Shown: one piece after another, positions 14,357 through 23,125 of the stretch
How the letters are laid out: each line of letters begins with the position of its first letter
Numbering within the stretch: position 1 is the stretch's first letter
Assembly: GCA_030430565.1 (NCBI GenBank)
Contig: JAUIKS010000039.1
Location: 1-64,000, forward strand
Direction: 5' to 3'
DNA length: 64,000 nt
Origin: Polyangia bacterium
Lineage (GTDB): Bacteria; Myxococcota_A; Polyangia; Nannocystales; Nannocystaceae
Translations under genes and position numbers: made by a program
Notes under the pieces: model-generated
Told to the model about the DNA's origin: nothing
Seen by the model: only the letters and a program-made list of their open reading frames with translations
The model's database searches: none

Positions 14357-15499
14357 CTACGCGGCGCGGACCGGGTGCGGCCAGCTGTCATGTCGCGCGC
14401 CGACGTAGCGAGCGCGCGGTCGCAGCAGGCGGCCGTTGGCCCGCTGCTCGAAGCAGTGCGCGATCCAGCCGATGACGCGACCGATCGCGAAGACCGGCGT
14501 AAACAGCTGCCGGTCGATCCCGAGGGCGTCGAGCAGCAGCGCGGTGTAGAACTCGACGTTGGTCTCGAGCGCGCGGTCGGGCTTGTGCTCCCGGAGCACC
14601 TCGAGGGCCGCCCGCTCGACCGCGAGCGCGTGCGTGAAGAGCTCCTCGCGCTCACCGCCCGCCGCGAGTCGACGCGCCGCGGTTGCGAGGACCTGCGCGC
14701 GCGGGTCTCGAACTCGGTACACGCGATGCCCGAAGCCCATGAGCCGCTCGCCGGCGCGGATCCGCCTCCTCAGCGCCTCGCGAAGGTCTGGCTCGCGCTC
14801 CAGCGCGCGCAGCGTGTCGAGCACCGGCCCTGGCGCGCCGCCGTGCAGCGGGCCCTTCAGCGCCCCTAACGCCCCGACGACCGCGGACGCGAGGTCCGAG
14901 CGCGTCGAGGTGATGACCCGCGCCGTGAAGGTGGACGCGTTCATCCCGTGCTCGACGACCGCGTTGAGGTAGGTCTCTAGGGCAGCCGCGCGCGCGCGGG
15001 TCGGCGGCGCGCCGTCCAGCATCAAGAGGAAATTGGCGGCGCGCCCGAGCGCCGGATCAGGCGCGACGGGATCGAGCCCCTGGCGCGCGCGCCAGTGCGC
15101 CGCGACGATGGTCGGCAGCGCGGCGGTGAGGCGACAGGCGAGCGCGCGCGCGCGCTCGTCCGGCGAGCCCTCCGGCGCGGGCTCGAGCCCGAGGGTGCTG
15201 GCGCCGGCGATCAACGCGTCCATCGGCGCCGCGTCGCGGGCCCCGTGAAGCAGCGCGATCGTCAGCGGCGACAGGTCTCGCCGCGCGCGCAGCTCGCTCG
15301 CCAAGGACTCGTCACCCGGAAACGATCCAAACCACAGCAGGTGGGCGACCTGCTCGTTGCTGGCGTTGAGCGCGAGCTGCTCGACAGGATAGCCGGCGAT
15401 GGTCAGGCGTCCGGCGAGGCCGTCGACCTCGCTCAGATGGGTCTCGGCTGCGACGACGCCGTCGAGGCCAGCGGCGGGGCGGGGGGACTTCGAGTTCAC
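14357..15499 (-). CDS. Citrate synthase family enzyme
   Basis: This 380-residue protein matches short bacterial citrate or 2-methylcitrate synthases, which condense acetyl- or propionyl-CoA with oxaloacetate. Active-site regions are VEHGMNASTFTARV (first His), MGFGHRVYRVRDPRA (second His and substrate Arg), and NVEFYTALLL, where Glu stands at the usual catalytic Asp position, as in some family members. RLLRPRARYVGA closes the fold. The GTG at 15497-15499 is preceded by GGAGGAT at good spacing and is preferred over upstream in-frame ATGs. It is divergent from a second citrate synthase homologue, with an 18-bp inverted repeat between them. Confidence 0.87.
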   Translation of the reverse strand: MNSKSPRPAAGLDGVVAAETHLSEVDGLAGRLTIAGYPVEQLALNASNEQVAHLLWFGSFPGDESLASELRARRDLSPLTIALLHGARDAAPMDALIAGASTLGLEPAPEGSPDERARALACRLTAALPTIVAAHWRARQGLDPVAPDPALGRAANFLLMLDGAPPTRARAAALETYLNAVVEHGMNASTFTARVITSTRSDLASAVVGALGALKGPLHGGAPGPVLDTLRALEREPDLREALRRRIRAGERLMGFGHRVYRVRDPRAQVLATAARRLAAGGEREELFTHALAVERAALEVLREHKPDRALETNVEFYTALLLDALGIDRQLFTPVFAIGRVIGWIAHCFEQRANGRLLRPRARYVGARHDSWPHPVRAA

Positions 15500-15626
15500 G
15501 GTGCGATCCTCCTGTCGACCGCGCGTGCGCGGCCGATTCTCACGATACGCGTCGGCGCGCCCGCGGAGCGCGAGTGGTCGACGGCCAACGAGGAGCAGTG
15601 TGTTCTCGCGGACAATCACTGTCAAT

Positions 15627-15644
15627 ATTGATTCAGTAATCAAT
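15627..15644. promoter_or_regulatory. Operator-like inverted repeat between the divergent citrate synthase genes
   Basis: ATTGATTCAGTAATCAAT is a perfect 7-4-7 inverted repeat in an AT-rich pocket of this GC-rich genome, 18 bases before the plausible GTG of the rightward gene. On the minus strand TTGACA occurs immediately downstream and could be a -35 box for the leftward gene. A regulator binding here could control both genes; the HTH on the rightward product makes autoregulation conceivable. Confidence 0.5.
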
Positions 15645-15662
15645 CTATGCTGTGCTGCGCCC

Positions 15663-16928
15663 GTGAAGATCGGGACACCCGACGAGTACATGACCGCGCG
15701 CGAGGCGGCGCAGCGCCTCGAGATCAAGCCGGCGACGCTCTACGCCTACGTCAGCCGCGGGCTGCTGCGCTCGTACTCCAGCGCGGACGGTCGCGCGCGC
15801 CGCTACCGGCGCGGCGAGGTCGAGGCGCTCTTCAACCGGGCGCAGGACCGACGCGAGCCCGCGCGGGTCGCCCGGGCGGCGCTCGACTGGGGCGCGCCGG
15901 TGCTCGAGTCCTCGCTGACCTCGATCGCCGACGGCCGGCTGTACTACCGGGGCGTCGACGTGGCCGAGCTGGCCGCGCGCGCGCGATTCGAAGCGGTCGC
16001 GGGCCTCTTGTGGTGCGACGATCAAGCCCGCGGCCTGGAGCTGCTGTCGGCCCCGCTCACGCCGCTCCCGGCGCGCTGGCGCAAGACGCTGCGCAGCTTG
16101 CCCGAGGGTCATCCGGTGGAGCGGATGTGCGTGCTCATGCGGCTCGCGTCCCTGGACGACCCGGCCGCGATCGCGTTCTCGGACGACCGCGCGCTCTCGA
16201 CGGGGGCGCGGCTGCTGCGAGCGCTCGTCGCCGACGCGGCGCGCCTGCAGCGACGCCGCGCGGGGACCTTGGCGGGGCTGCTGGGCGCGGCGCTGGCGGC
16301 CGAGCACGACGGCGCGGAGGCGCTGCTGAACACGAGCTTGATCCTCTGCGCCGACCACGAGCTCAACGTCTCGGCCTTCACCGCGCGCTGCGTCGCCTCG
16401 GCCGGCGCGACGCTCTACGACGCGGTCACGGCCGGGCTCGCGGCGCTGCGCGGCGTCCGTCACGGCGGGCTCACCGGGCGCGTCGAGGCGCTGCTCGAGG
16501 AGCTCGGGGTCGCGCGCCTCGAGTCGCGGGCGCTCTCGCGGGCGCAGGTTCGCCGACGGCTCACGGCGCGACTGCAGCGCGGTGAGTCGATCCCGGGCTT
16601 TCACCACCCGCTGTACCCCGAGGGGGACCCGCGCTTCGTCGCGATCCTGCAGCGCGTCGACGAGGTCGCGCCGCGCTCGCGGGTCGCCCAGCGCGCGCGC
16701 GTGGTCGCGGAGGTCGGCGCGGAGCTGCTCAACGCCAAGCCGACGATCGACCTCGGGCTCGCGATCGTTGCGGCCGAGCTCGGGCTCGCGCCAGGCGGCG
16801 CCTTCTCGCTGTTCGCGCTGGGGCGCGTGGTCGGCTGGATCGCGCACGCGCTCGAGCAACACCAGGACCCGCGGCTGATCCGTCCACGCGCGCGGTACCG
16901 CGGACGCGCGCCCTCGTCACCTCCGTGA
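15663..16928 (+). CDS. Citrate synthase family protein with N-terminal MerR/excisionase-like HTH
   Basis: This protein of about 421 residues begins with a small DNA-binding-type domain (MTAREAAQRLEIKPATLYAY, VSRGLLRSYSS, ARRYRRGEVEALF), as in MerR/excisionase families, followed by a complete citrate synthase fold. Active-site counterparts are ADHELNVSAFTARC (His), IPGFHHPLYPEGDPR (His) and NAKPTIDLGLAIV (Asp). The family is known as citrate synthase-like proteins with a helix-turn-helix head; whether it is an enzyme, a regulator or both is not settled by sequence. GTG 15663 or ATG 15690 are the likely starts, because the long upstream extension crosses the operator region and antisense coding. 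Confidence 0.8.
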   Translation: MKIGTPDEYMTAREAAQRLEIKPATLYAYVSRGLLRSYSSADGRARRYRRGEVEALFNRAQDRREPARVARAALDWGAPVLESSLTSIADGRLYYRGVDVAELAARARFEAVAGLLWCDDQARGLELLSAPLTPLPARWRKTLRSLPEGHPVERMCVLMRLASLDDPAAIAFSDDRALSTGARLLRALVADAARLQRRRAGTLAGLLGAALAAEHDGAEALLNTSLILCADHELNVSAFTARCVASAGATLYDAVTAGLAALRGVRHGGLTGRVEALLEELGVARLESRALSRAQVRRRLTARLQRGESIPGFHHPLYPEGDPRFVAILQRVDEVAPRSRVAQRARVVAEVGAELLNAKPTIDLGLAIVAAELGLAPGGAFSLFALGRVVGWIAHALEQHQDPRLIRPRARYRGRAPSSPP

Positions 16929-16974
16929 GCCGCGAAGTTCTGGCGGAGACGCGGCGCCCAGGGTACACGCGAGT

Positions 16975-19710
16975 GTGACGCGCGGCGAGAACCTGCCCGA
17001 CGGGGCGCTGCTCCGCGAGCTCGCCGAGCGGAGCCAGGCGCTGCGCGAGGCGGTCACGCGGGCGCGCGACCGCGACGGGCCGGAGGGGGCGCTCTCGAGG
17101 CTCGCCGAGCGCGTCGCGCCGACGACCGCCGCTGGAGACTCGAGCGAGTTCGCCGACCTGTTCGCGCAGCTCGTCTGCTACGGGCTGTTCGCGGCCCGCT
17201 GGTCCGACCCCGCGCCCGCGCCCGAGTTCACGCGTCAGCGCGCGCGAAGCGTCCTGCCGATGATCGGCTCGCCGCTCGACGAGGTCCTGGACTTCGCGCT
17301 CGCGCCGGTCGACGCGGGGACGGCCTGCGGAGTCTATCGATGTATTGATCAATGTATACAGAGACTGTCCGAGACGCGCCCTGTCTCCGCGCCCGCGCGC
17401 TCGTGGCACGACCCGGTGATCCACGCCTACGAGCCCTACCTCGCGGCTTACGACGCGCTGCGTCGACGTCGACGCGGGGCCTACTTCACGCCGCTCCCAG
17501 TGGTCCGGCAGATCGTCCGCGGCGTCCACGACCTGCTCGTGTCCGATCTGGGGCTAGAGGACGGCCTCGCCGCGACGCTCAGCCGCGGTGAGTTCTTCGC
17601 GCGCGCCGGCGCCACCGCGGCGGTCGAGCGCCCCTCGGCGCCCTTCGTGCAGATCCTCGACCCCGCGACGGGCACGGGCAGCTTCCTGTTCGAGTGCGTG
17701 CGCGTGATCGCGGAGCTGCGCGCGCGTCGTTGGCGAGAGGCCGGCGAGCGCGACCCGCTCCGCCAGCAGACGCGCTGGCGCGACTACGTCCGCGACTCGC
17801 TGCTGCCGCGCCTGACTGGCTTTGAGTTCATGCCGGCCGCCAGCGCGCTCGCGCGGCTCCGGCTCGCGCTGATGCTGCGACAGACGGGCTACGAGCTCTC
17901 CCCCCGAGACCAGCTACAGGTGTTCACGACCAACAGCCTGGAGCCGCCGACGCCCGACAGCGCGCGCGAGGTCGACGCGCGCAAGCTCGCGGGGCGCTTC
18001 TCGGTGGTGATCGGGAACCCGCCGTACGCGAATTTCGATTCGCGCGCGCGCACCAAGAACGAGGAGATCATGGCGCTGCTCGCCGACTACAAGCGCGGGC
18101 TCGGGGAGCGCAAGCACAACCTCGACGACGAGTTCGTGAAGTTCGTGCGGCGGTCGCAGCGCTGGATCGAGCGCGCCGGCGCGGGGGCGCTCGGCCTCGT
18201 GACGAACAACTCGTTCCTCGACGGCCTCACGCACCGTCAGATGCGGGCGAGCCTGCGGGGGAGCTTTGATCGGATCATGTTGATCAACCTTCACGGCGAC
18301 GCGCGCAGACCGGCGGCCGAGGGGCGGACCCGCGACGAGAACGTGTTCTCGATCCGGCAGGGGGTCGCCATCACGCTCGCGTCGCGGCGCGCCGGGGCCG
18401 GTCCACGCGCGGCCGCGGTCGCGACGCGTGAGCTCGTGGGTCGCCGCGCGCACAAGCTCGCGGCGCTCGATCGGCTTCGCCTTCGCGACGACGGCTGGGA
18501 CGCGCTCGGGCCCTGCGCGCCGTTTCAGTTCTTCACTCGCCGGGCCTTCCCCAACGCCCAGGAGTACCGGCGCTACACCGGCTTGAAGGAGCTGTTCGTG
18601 CGCTCGGGGAACGGCGTCAAGACCGAGCGCGACCGGGTCTCGATCCAATTCACGCGCGCGGCGATCGAGCGCGTGGTCCATGACTTCCGGTCGCGCGAGG
18701 AGCTCGAGCTGCGCGCGCGCTACGAGCTGCCCCGCGACAGCCGCGACTGGAAGCTCGCGCGGGCGCAGGCCGATGTCCGCGCGCGTCGCGAGCCGGCGTG
18801 CTTTCGCGAGCTGCTCTACCGGCCCTTCGATCTGCGGCACACCTGGTACAGCGGACAGACGCGCGGCTTCATCGGGACGCCCGCGTGGCCGACGATGCGA
18901 CACATGCTCGCGGGCGACAACCTCGCGCTCGTGACGACGAGACAGACCGCAGACCCCTTCGGCGTGTTCGTGACGCGCGCGCTGGTGGGTCACAAGTCCG
19001 TCGCGCGCTACGACATCAACACCGCGTTCCCGCTGTACCTCGACGAGGACCGCGAAGGCGACGACGCGACGCGGTCGGGGCGGCGCGTCTCGAACCTGCG
19101 ACCCGAGTTCGCGGCGGGCCTGCTGCGCGCGGTCGGGAGGGCGCCCGTCGACACCACGCCGCTCGCCGTGTTTCGCTACGTCTACGCGCTGCTGCACTCC
19201 TCGGCCTACCGCGAGCGCTTCGCCGCGCTGCTGCGCGTCGAGTTTCCGCGCGTGCCGTGGCCGCGCTCGCCGAGCCTGTACACCGCGCTGACGCGGCTCG
19301 GGGCGCGGCTGATCGCGCTCCATCTCCAAGAGGACGCGGACGAGCGCGCCGGCGCGACGACGCCGGCGCCCGTCGGGTTGCGCGGATCGGAGCCGGCGCC
19401 GGTCGAGCGCGTTCGCTACGACGCGCCGCGCGCGACGATCTGGATCAACCGCGCCGCGACCCGGGGGGTCGCGCCGATCACCGCTGCGCAGTGGGAGGCG
19501 CGCGTCGGCGGGTACCAGGTCCTACGTCGCTGGCTGCGGGACCGGGGGGGGGGTCGCGGGCGTCCTCCTGAGCCGCTCGGCGGAGCCGCGCTCGCGCGCT
19601 TCTGTGCGATCGCGGCGTCCCTCGCCGCCGATCAGCGGGCGCGACGCCACGTCGACGAGGCGATCGCTGCAGCGGGCGCGTGGCCCCAGGTGTTCGCGGG
19701 CCGCCCGTGA
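16975..19710 (+). CDS. Type ISP-like N6-adenine DNA methyltransferase with specificity domain, no nuclease/helicase
   Basis: This 911-residue protein resembles the methylase plus target-recognition half of type ISP enzymes (LlaBIII type). Motif X/entry is RRRGAYFTPLPVV (about residue 165), SAM motif I is QILDPATGTGSFLFE (about 227), and catalytic motif IV is SVVIGNPPYANFD (about 347). The C-terminal half has LLYRPFDLRHTWYS, MRHMLAGDNLAL and DINTAFPLYL, signatures of the type ISP C-terminal specificity domain. The N-terminal Mrr-like nuclease and SF2 helicase of a true ISP enzyme are absent. It is the second large solitary methylase within 8 kb. The GTG start is preceded by a short gap after the citrate synthase gene. 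Confidence 0.85.
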   Translation: MTRGENLPDGALLRELAERSQALREAVTRARDRDGPEGALSRLAERVAPTTAAGDSSEFADLFAQLVCYGLFAARWSDPAPAPEFTRQRARSVLPMIGSPLDEVLDFALAPVDAGTACGVYRCIDQCIQRLSETRPVSAPARSWHDPVIHAYEPYLAAYDALRRRRRGAYFTPLPVVRQIVRGVHDLLVSDLGLEDGLAATLSRGEFFARAGATAAVERPSAPFVQILDPATGTGSFLFECVRVIAELRARRWREAGERDPLRQQTRWRDYVRDSLLPRLTGFEFMPAASALARLRLALMLRQTGYELSPRDQLQVFTTNSLEPPTPDSAREVDARKLAGRFSVVIGNPPYANFDSRARTKNEEIMALLADYKRGLGERKHNLDDEFVKFVRRSQRWIERAGAGALGLVTNNSFLDGLTHRQMRASLRGSFDRIMLINLHGDARRPAAEGRTRDENVFSIRQGVAITLASRRAGAGPRAAAVATRELVGRRAHKLAALDRLRLRDDGWDALGPCAPFQFFTRRAFPNAQEYRRYTGLKELFVRSGNGVKTERDRVSIQFTRAAIERVVHDFRSREELELRARYELPRDSRDWKLARAQADVRARREPACFRELLYRPFDLRHTWYSGQTRGFIGTPAWPTMRHMLAGDNLALVTTRQTADPFGVFVTRALVGHKSVARYDINTAFPLYLDEDREGDDATRSGRRVSNLRPEFAAGLLRAVGRAPVDTTPLAVFRYVYALLHSSAYRERFAALLRVEFPRVPWPRSPSLYTALTRLGARLIALHLQEDADERAGATTPAPVGLRGSEPAPVERVRYDAPRATIWINRAATRGVAPITAAQWEARVGGYQVLRRWLRDRGGGRGRPPEPLGGAALARFCAIAASLAADQRARRHVDEAIAAAGAWPQVFAGRP

Positions 19711-19738
19711 CCCTTTGACCGCGCGACGCGGGCGAGCG

Positions 19739-21301
19739 ATGCTGAGCGGGATGCGGACGATCGAGGCGGTGAGTGACGCGCGTAGGTTGATGACGCTGCT
19801 GTGCGCGGGGCTGCTCGCCGGCGCGGGCTGTGGGAGCGACGCGGGGCCGACGACCACCGAGGGGACGACCGGCGAGGACTCCGAGGCCTCGTCGACCGCG
19901 CCAGGAACGAGCACGGGCGGGGCGACCACGAGCGCGGGCTCGAGCGCGAGCTCGGACGCGATGACCGACAGCGACGCCGGCACGACCGGCGCCCCGGATC
20001 CGAGCGGCTTCGACCCGCCGGATCCCGTGTGCGGCGACGGCTTCGTCGAGGGCGACGAGCAGTGTGACGACGGCAACGACGACGACGAGGACGGCTGCAC
20101 CAACGCGTGCCAGATCCCCTGCGGCGTCGAGTGGAGCGCGCTCGAGCCCGCGCCGACCTTGGAGTCGGCGATCGAGGGCCTGCACATCACGCGCGACGAG
20201 AGCGGCGCCGTGCTGGTCGCCGGTCGCGTCAAGGAGGTGATCGTCGACCAGGAGGACAACGTGACCGAGGGGCCAGACTCGATCATGCTGCTGCGCTACA
20301 GCGAGCAGGGCGGGCTGCTGTGGTCCCACACGATCACCGCGGGGCAGGGCGACGCCTTCGTCGCCGGCTTGGTCGCGCTCGAGGGGGACGAGTTCGCGGT
20401 CGCGGCGACCATCGACGGCGCCGACGGGGACGATGTCTGGGTCGGGCGCTTCACCGGGGACGGCGCCGAGCTGTGGACCTACAGCTACGACAGCGTGCTG
20501 ATGGAGAGCGACGATCAGGCCACGGGCTTGGCGGCGGCGCCGAACGGGGATCTCGTGGTCTCGGGGCGCGTCACGGTCGCCGACCAGGACACGGACATCT
20601 GGGTCGCAAAGCTCGACGGCGCGCTGGGCGAGGAGCTGTGGACGAGCAGCTACTCGGGCGAATTTAACAACGGCTACTCGGTCGATCGCGCGGGGCCGGT
20701 CGCGGTCGCCAGCGACGGGGCCGTCTACGTCTCGGCCCACGAGTTCGTCGACTACCAGACCAGCGAGGGCACGCTGATCCGCTTCGCCGCCGACGGCAGC
20801 GGCCCCGAGTGGACCTTCGCGCCGAAGGCCGACGGGACGCCGCACGACCACACCGCCGGGCCGCTCGTCATCGACAGCGAGGACAACGTGGTGTTCGCGG
20901 TCGTCCGCCCGGGCGTCGGCAACAACTTCTGGATCTACAAGGTCGACGCCCAGCAGGAGGTCCTGTGGACCCGCGAGCGAAATGACTTTAAGGACATGGA
21001 CTACTCGTGGCTGCTGACGGGCTTCGGGGTCAGCGACGACGACTCGATCATCGTCAGCGGCTACTGGACCAACGAGATCCCGGGCGAGCTGATCAGCTGG
21101 CTCGAGGGCTGGTGGGCGCGGGTCGAGACCGGCGGCGCGATCGAGTGTCAGCTGACCTACCAGGAGCCGACCGATGAGCTGCTCCCGCCCAGCCTCGCCG
21201 TCTTTGACGTGGCCGCGACGCCGGAGGGCGGCGCGCTGCTGACGGGCGAGCAGAACATCGAGGGCGAGCAGGCGATCTGGACGGCGCGCTTCCGTCCCTG
21301 A
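19739..21301 (+). CDS. Lipoprotein with DUF4215-type Cys-rich repeat and beta-propeller-like domain
   Basis: The protein has about 520 residues. A signal peptide (LMTLLCAGLLAGAGC) is followed by a Thr/Ser/Gly linker. CGDGFVEGDEQCDDGNDDDE then DGCTNACQ is the myxobacterial DUF4215 Cys-rich repeat. The rest repeats strands of the form DGDDVWVGRFTGDGAELWTY and DTDIWVAKLDGALGEELWTS, which suggests a beta-propeller of the kind seen in outer-surface proteins. ATG 19739 or 19751 are possible starts. The lipobox is not canonical at -3. It converges on the metzincin gene. Function unknown, likely cell surface. Confidence 0.75.
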   Translation: MLSGMRTIEAVSDARRLMTLLCAGLLAGAGCGSDAGPTTTEGTTGEDSEASSTAPGTSTGGATTSAGSSASSDAMTDSDAGTTGAPDPSGFDPPDPVCGDGFVEGDEQCDDGNDDDEDGCTNACQIPCGVEWSALEPAPTLESAIEGLHITRDESGAVLVAGRVKEVIVDQEDNVTEGPDSIMLLRYSEQGGLLWSHTITAGQGDAFVAGLVALEGDEFAVAATIDGADGDDVWVGRFTGDGAELWTYSYDSVLMESDDQATGLAAAPNGDLVVSGRVTVADQDTDIWVAKLDGALGEELWTSSYSGEFNNGYSVDRAGPVAVASDGAVYVSAHEFVDYQTSEGTLIRFAADGSGPEWTFAPKADGTPHDHTAGPLVIDSEDNVVFAVVRPGVGNNFWIYKVDAQQEVLWTRERNDFKDMDYSWLLTGFGVSDDDSIIVSGYWTNEIPGELISWLEGWWARVETGGAIECQLTYQEPTDELLPPSLAVFDVAATPEGGALLTGEQNIEGEQAIWTARFRP

Positions 21302-21327
21302 CTCTCTCCTCGGCGCTGCGCTCGCGT

Positions 21328-23067
21328 CTACGGCGCGACGTGCAGCACGCGGACCGCCTCGAAGGGGCGCGTCACGACGGTCTCGCCGTTCGCGTGCACC
21401 GTCAGGGTCTTGAAGTCCGCGAGGTCCTCGGGGAGCGGCGCGAACACGTTGTAGGTCGCAGCTTCTTCGGGGGAGTCGGGGCGCGGCTGGTAGTGGGCGG
21501 GCAGCTCGACAGCGCCGCCTGGGCCCTCGAGGGTGACGTACGCGCCCGGGGTCAAATCGGCCTGGGGCACGCCGCCGCGCGCGGTCCACCACGCCGAGTC
21601 CCCGTTGGCCTCGATCGCGCCGACTAAGACCGCGCCGACGCTGCTGTCAGGGGCGGGGCTCGCGGCCTCGTTGTCCCAGCTCGTGAGCGTCTCGATGACT
21701 TCGAAGGTCTGCTCCCAGCCGTAGTCGGAGACCCACTCGTTCTGACAGTAGGTCATGTAGTCGCGGTTGCGGGTCGGCGAGCGCAGCTCGTAGTCGTGGA
21801 TGCCGAAGCCCCAGACCCCGATGCGGCCGTTGGCGTGGGGATAGTCGGGCTCGGGGCCGGCCTCGCCGCCCGTGCAGGTGACGTGTCGGCGCCCCTGACA
21901 GTGGCCGACCTCGTGCACGAAGGTCTCGGCCGCGTCGGCGCCGTTACCCCAGTAGCGCCCGGTCGAGATGCGCTGGTAGGCGAGCTCTTTGGTCGGCGAG
22001 CTCGGGATCCCGATCGCCTGCCCGAGCAGGCCTGGCGGGTAGCCGTCGCAGGACTCCATGAGGCCGTAGTAGTACACGTTGTCCTCGGGCGCGTCGGCCT
22101 CGCGCAGCTGCGCGAGCGCGTTGAGCACCGGCGAGAACGCGCTCTCTGAGCCGCCGATGGTGGCGGTGTAGGGCATCGGCTCGCGGACCGTGAGGATGGC
22201 CTCTTGGACAGGGTTGGCCTGCTCGAGCTCCTCGCGCATCGCCGTCACGTCGGCGTCGGTGATGAGCGGGGCCTGCTCGCAGCCGTCGATCTGATGCAGC
22301 ACGGGGACGAGCACGACCTTGAGCTGCATGGGCGCGGTGTGCAGCGTGAGCGCGCCCTTGCCCGGCAGCGGCAGGACCGGCGGCGGATCGGAGACCTCGC
22401 CGACAGCGAGCTCCGCGTCGGGCTCGAAGGCCTCTACGCGGAAGGTCATCCCTGGGACGACCTCCTCGGGGGGCAGCAGCCACGAGAAGGTCTTGGTGAG
22501 CTTGGCGTCCGAGCTCGGGCCGTCGACCATGACGGTGAAGTCGTCGACGTACTGCGTGCCGTCCTCGCGCGTCAGCGTGAGACGGCCGATCAGCTCGCGC
22601 GCTTCGAAGTCGGCCTGCAGGTTCCAGTGCGCCCGCAGCAGCGTGTAGCGACCCGCGACCAGCCGGTTGCTGTACTCCTCCGCCGGGAGCTCGACGCCGT
22701 CGCGGACGATATCGACCTGGATGCCCTGGTTGGCGGACATGTCCGTAAGGCGGATGCCCCGCGCGTATTCGTAGGAGGGCGGCGGGTCCTCGACGTCCTC
22801 GCCGGTCGAGCCGCTCGTGTCCTCGCCCGCGCTCGTGGTTGAGCCCGCGCTCGTGGCGGGCTCGCTCGACGCGTCCTCGGTCTCGCCGCCCGTCTCGCCG
22901 CTCGGGTCGCTGCTGCCTGCAGTCGTCTCGGTCGAGTCGGAGGCGCAGGCGAAGGGCGCGAGGCACAGCGCGAGCGTGAGGGGAGCGCAGACGAGCGCGT
23001 CCACGCGCGCTCGCGGCGACCAGAGCACAGAGACGCGGGGCGAGGGAGGTTGCTCGTGGGCCGCCAT
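21328..23067 (-). CDS. Secreted metzincin-type zinc metalloprotease lipoprotein
   Basis: This 579-residue protein has a hydrophobic signal segment ending LAPFACASDS and a Ser/Thr/Gly-rich linker to about residue 95. The centre contains ETFVHEVGHCQGRRHVTC (about residues 381-398), the extended zinc site HExxHxxGxxH of metzincins, and RNRDYMTYCQNEWVSDYGW, which supplies a Met-turn. The catalytic region and preceding beta domains recall M66-like secreted proteases. A C-terminal domain of about 110 residues is beta-rich. As a predator-group exoprotein it may degrade prey or matrix protein, which is inference. The first ATG gives a long N-region before the hydrophobic segment. Confidence 0.8.
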   Translation of the reverse strand: MAAHEQPPSPRVSVLWSPRARVDALVCAPLTLALCLAPFACASDSTETTAGSSDPSGETGGETEDASSEPATSAGSTTSAGEDTSGSTGEDVEDPPPSYEYARGIRLTDMSANQGIQVDIVRDGVELPAEEYSNRLVAGRYTLLRAHWNLQADFEARELIGRLTLTREDGTQYVDDFTVMVDGPSSDAKLTKTFSWLLPPEEVVPGMTFRVEAFEPDAELAVGEVSDPPPVLPLPGKGALTLHTAPMQLKVVLVPVLHQIDGCEQAPLITDADVTAMREELEQANPVQEAILTVREPMPYTATIGGSESAFSPVLNALAQLREADAPEDNVYYYGLMESCDGYPPGLLGQAIGIPSSPTKELAYQRISTGRYWGNGADAAETFVHEVGHCQGRRHVTCTGGEAGPEPDYPHANGRIGVWGFGIHDYELRSPTRNRDYMTYCQNEWVSDYGWEQTFEVIETLTSWDNEAASPAPDSSVGAVLVGAIEANGDSAWWTARGGVPQADLTPGAYVTLEGPGGAVELPAHYQPRPDSPEEAATYNVFAPLPEDLADFKTLTVHANGETVVTRPFEAVRVLHVAP

Positions 23068-23125
23068 AGAGCGCCCAGAATAGCACGCTTGACACCGCCT
23101 GAGCGCTCATCAAAGGTCGTCTTGG

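Noticed and set aside
15399..15662. 5' extension of the HTH-citrate synthase frame
   Set aside because: It overlaps the start of the divergent gene and the AT-rich operator region and has no domain character; GTG 15663 or ATG 15690 is more sensible.
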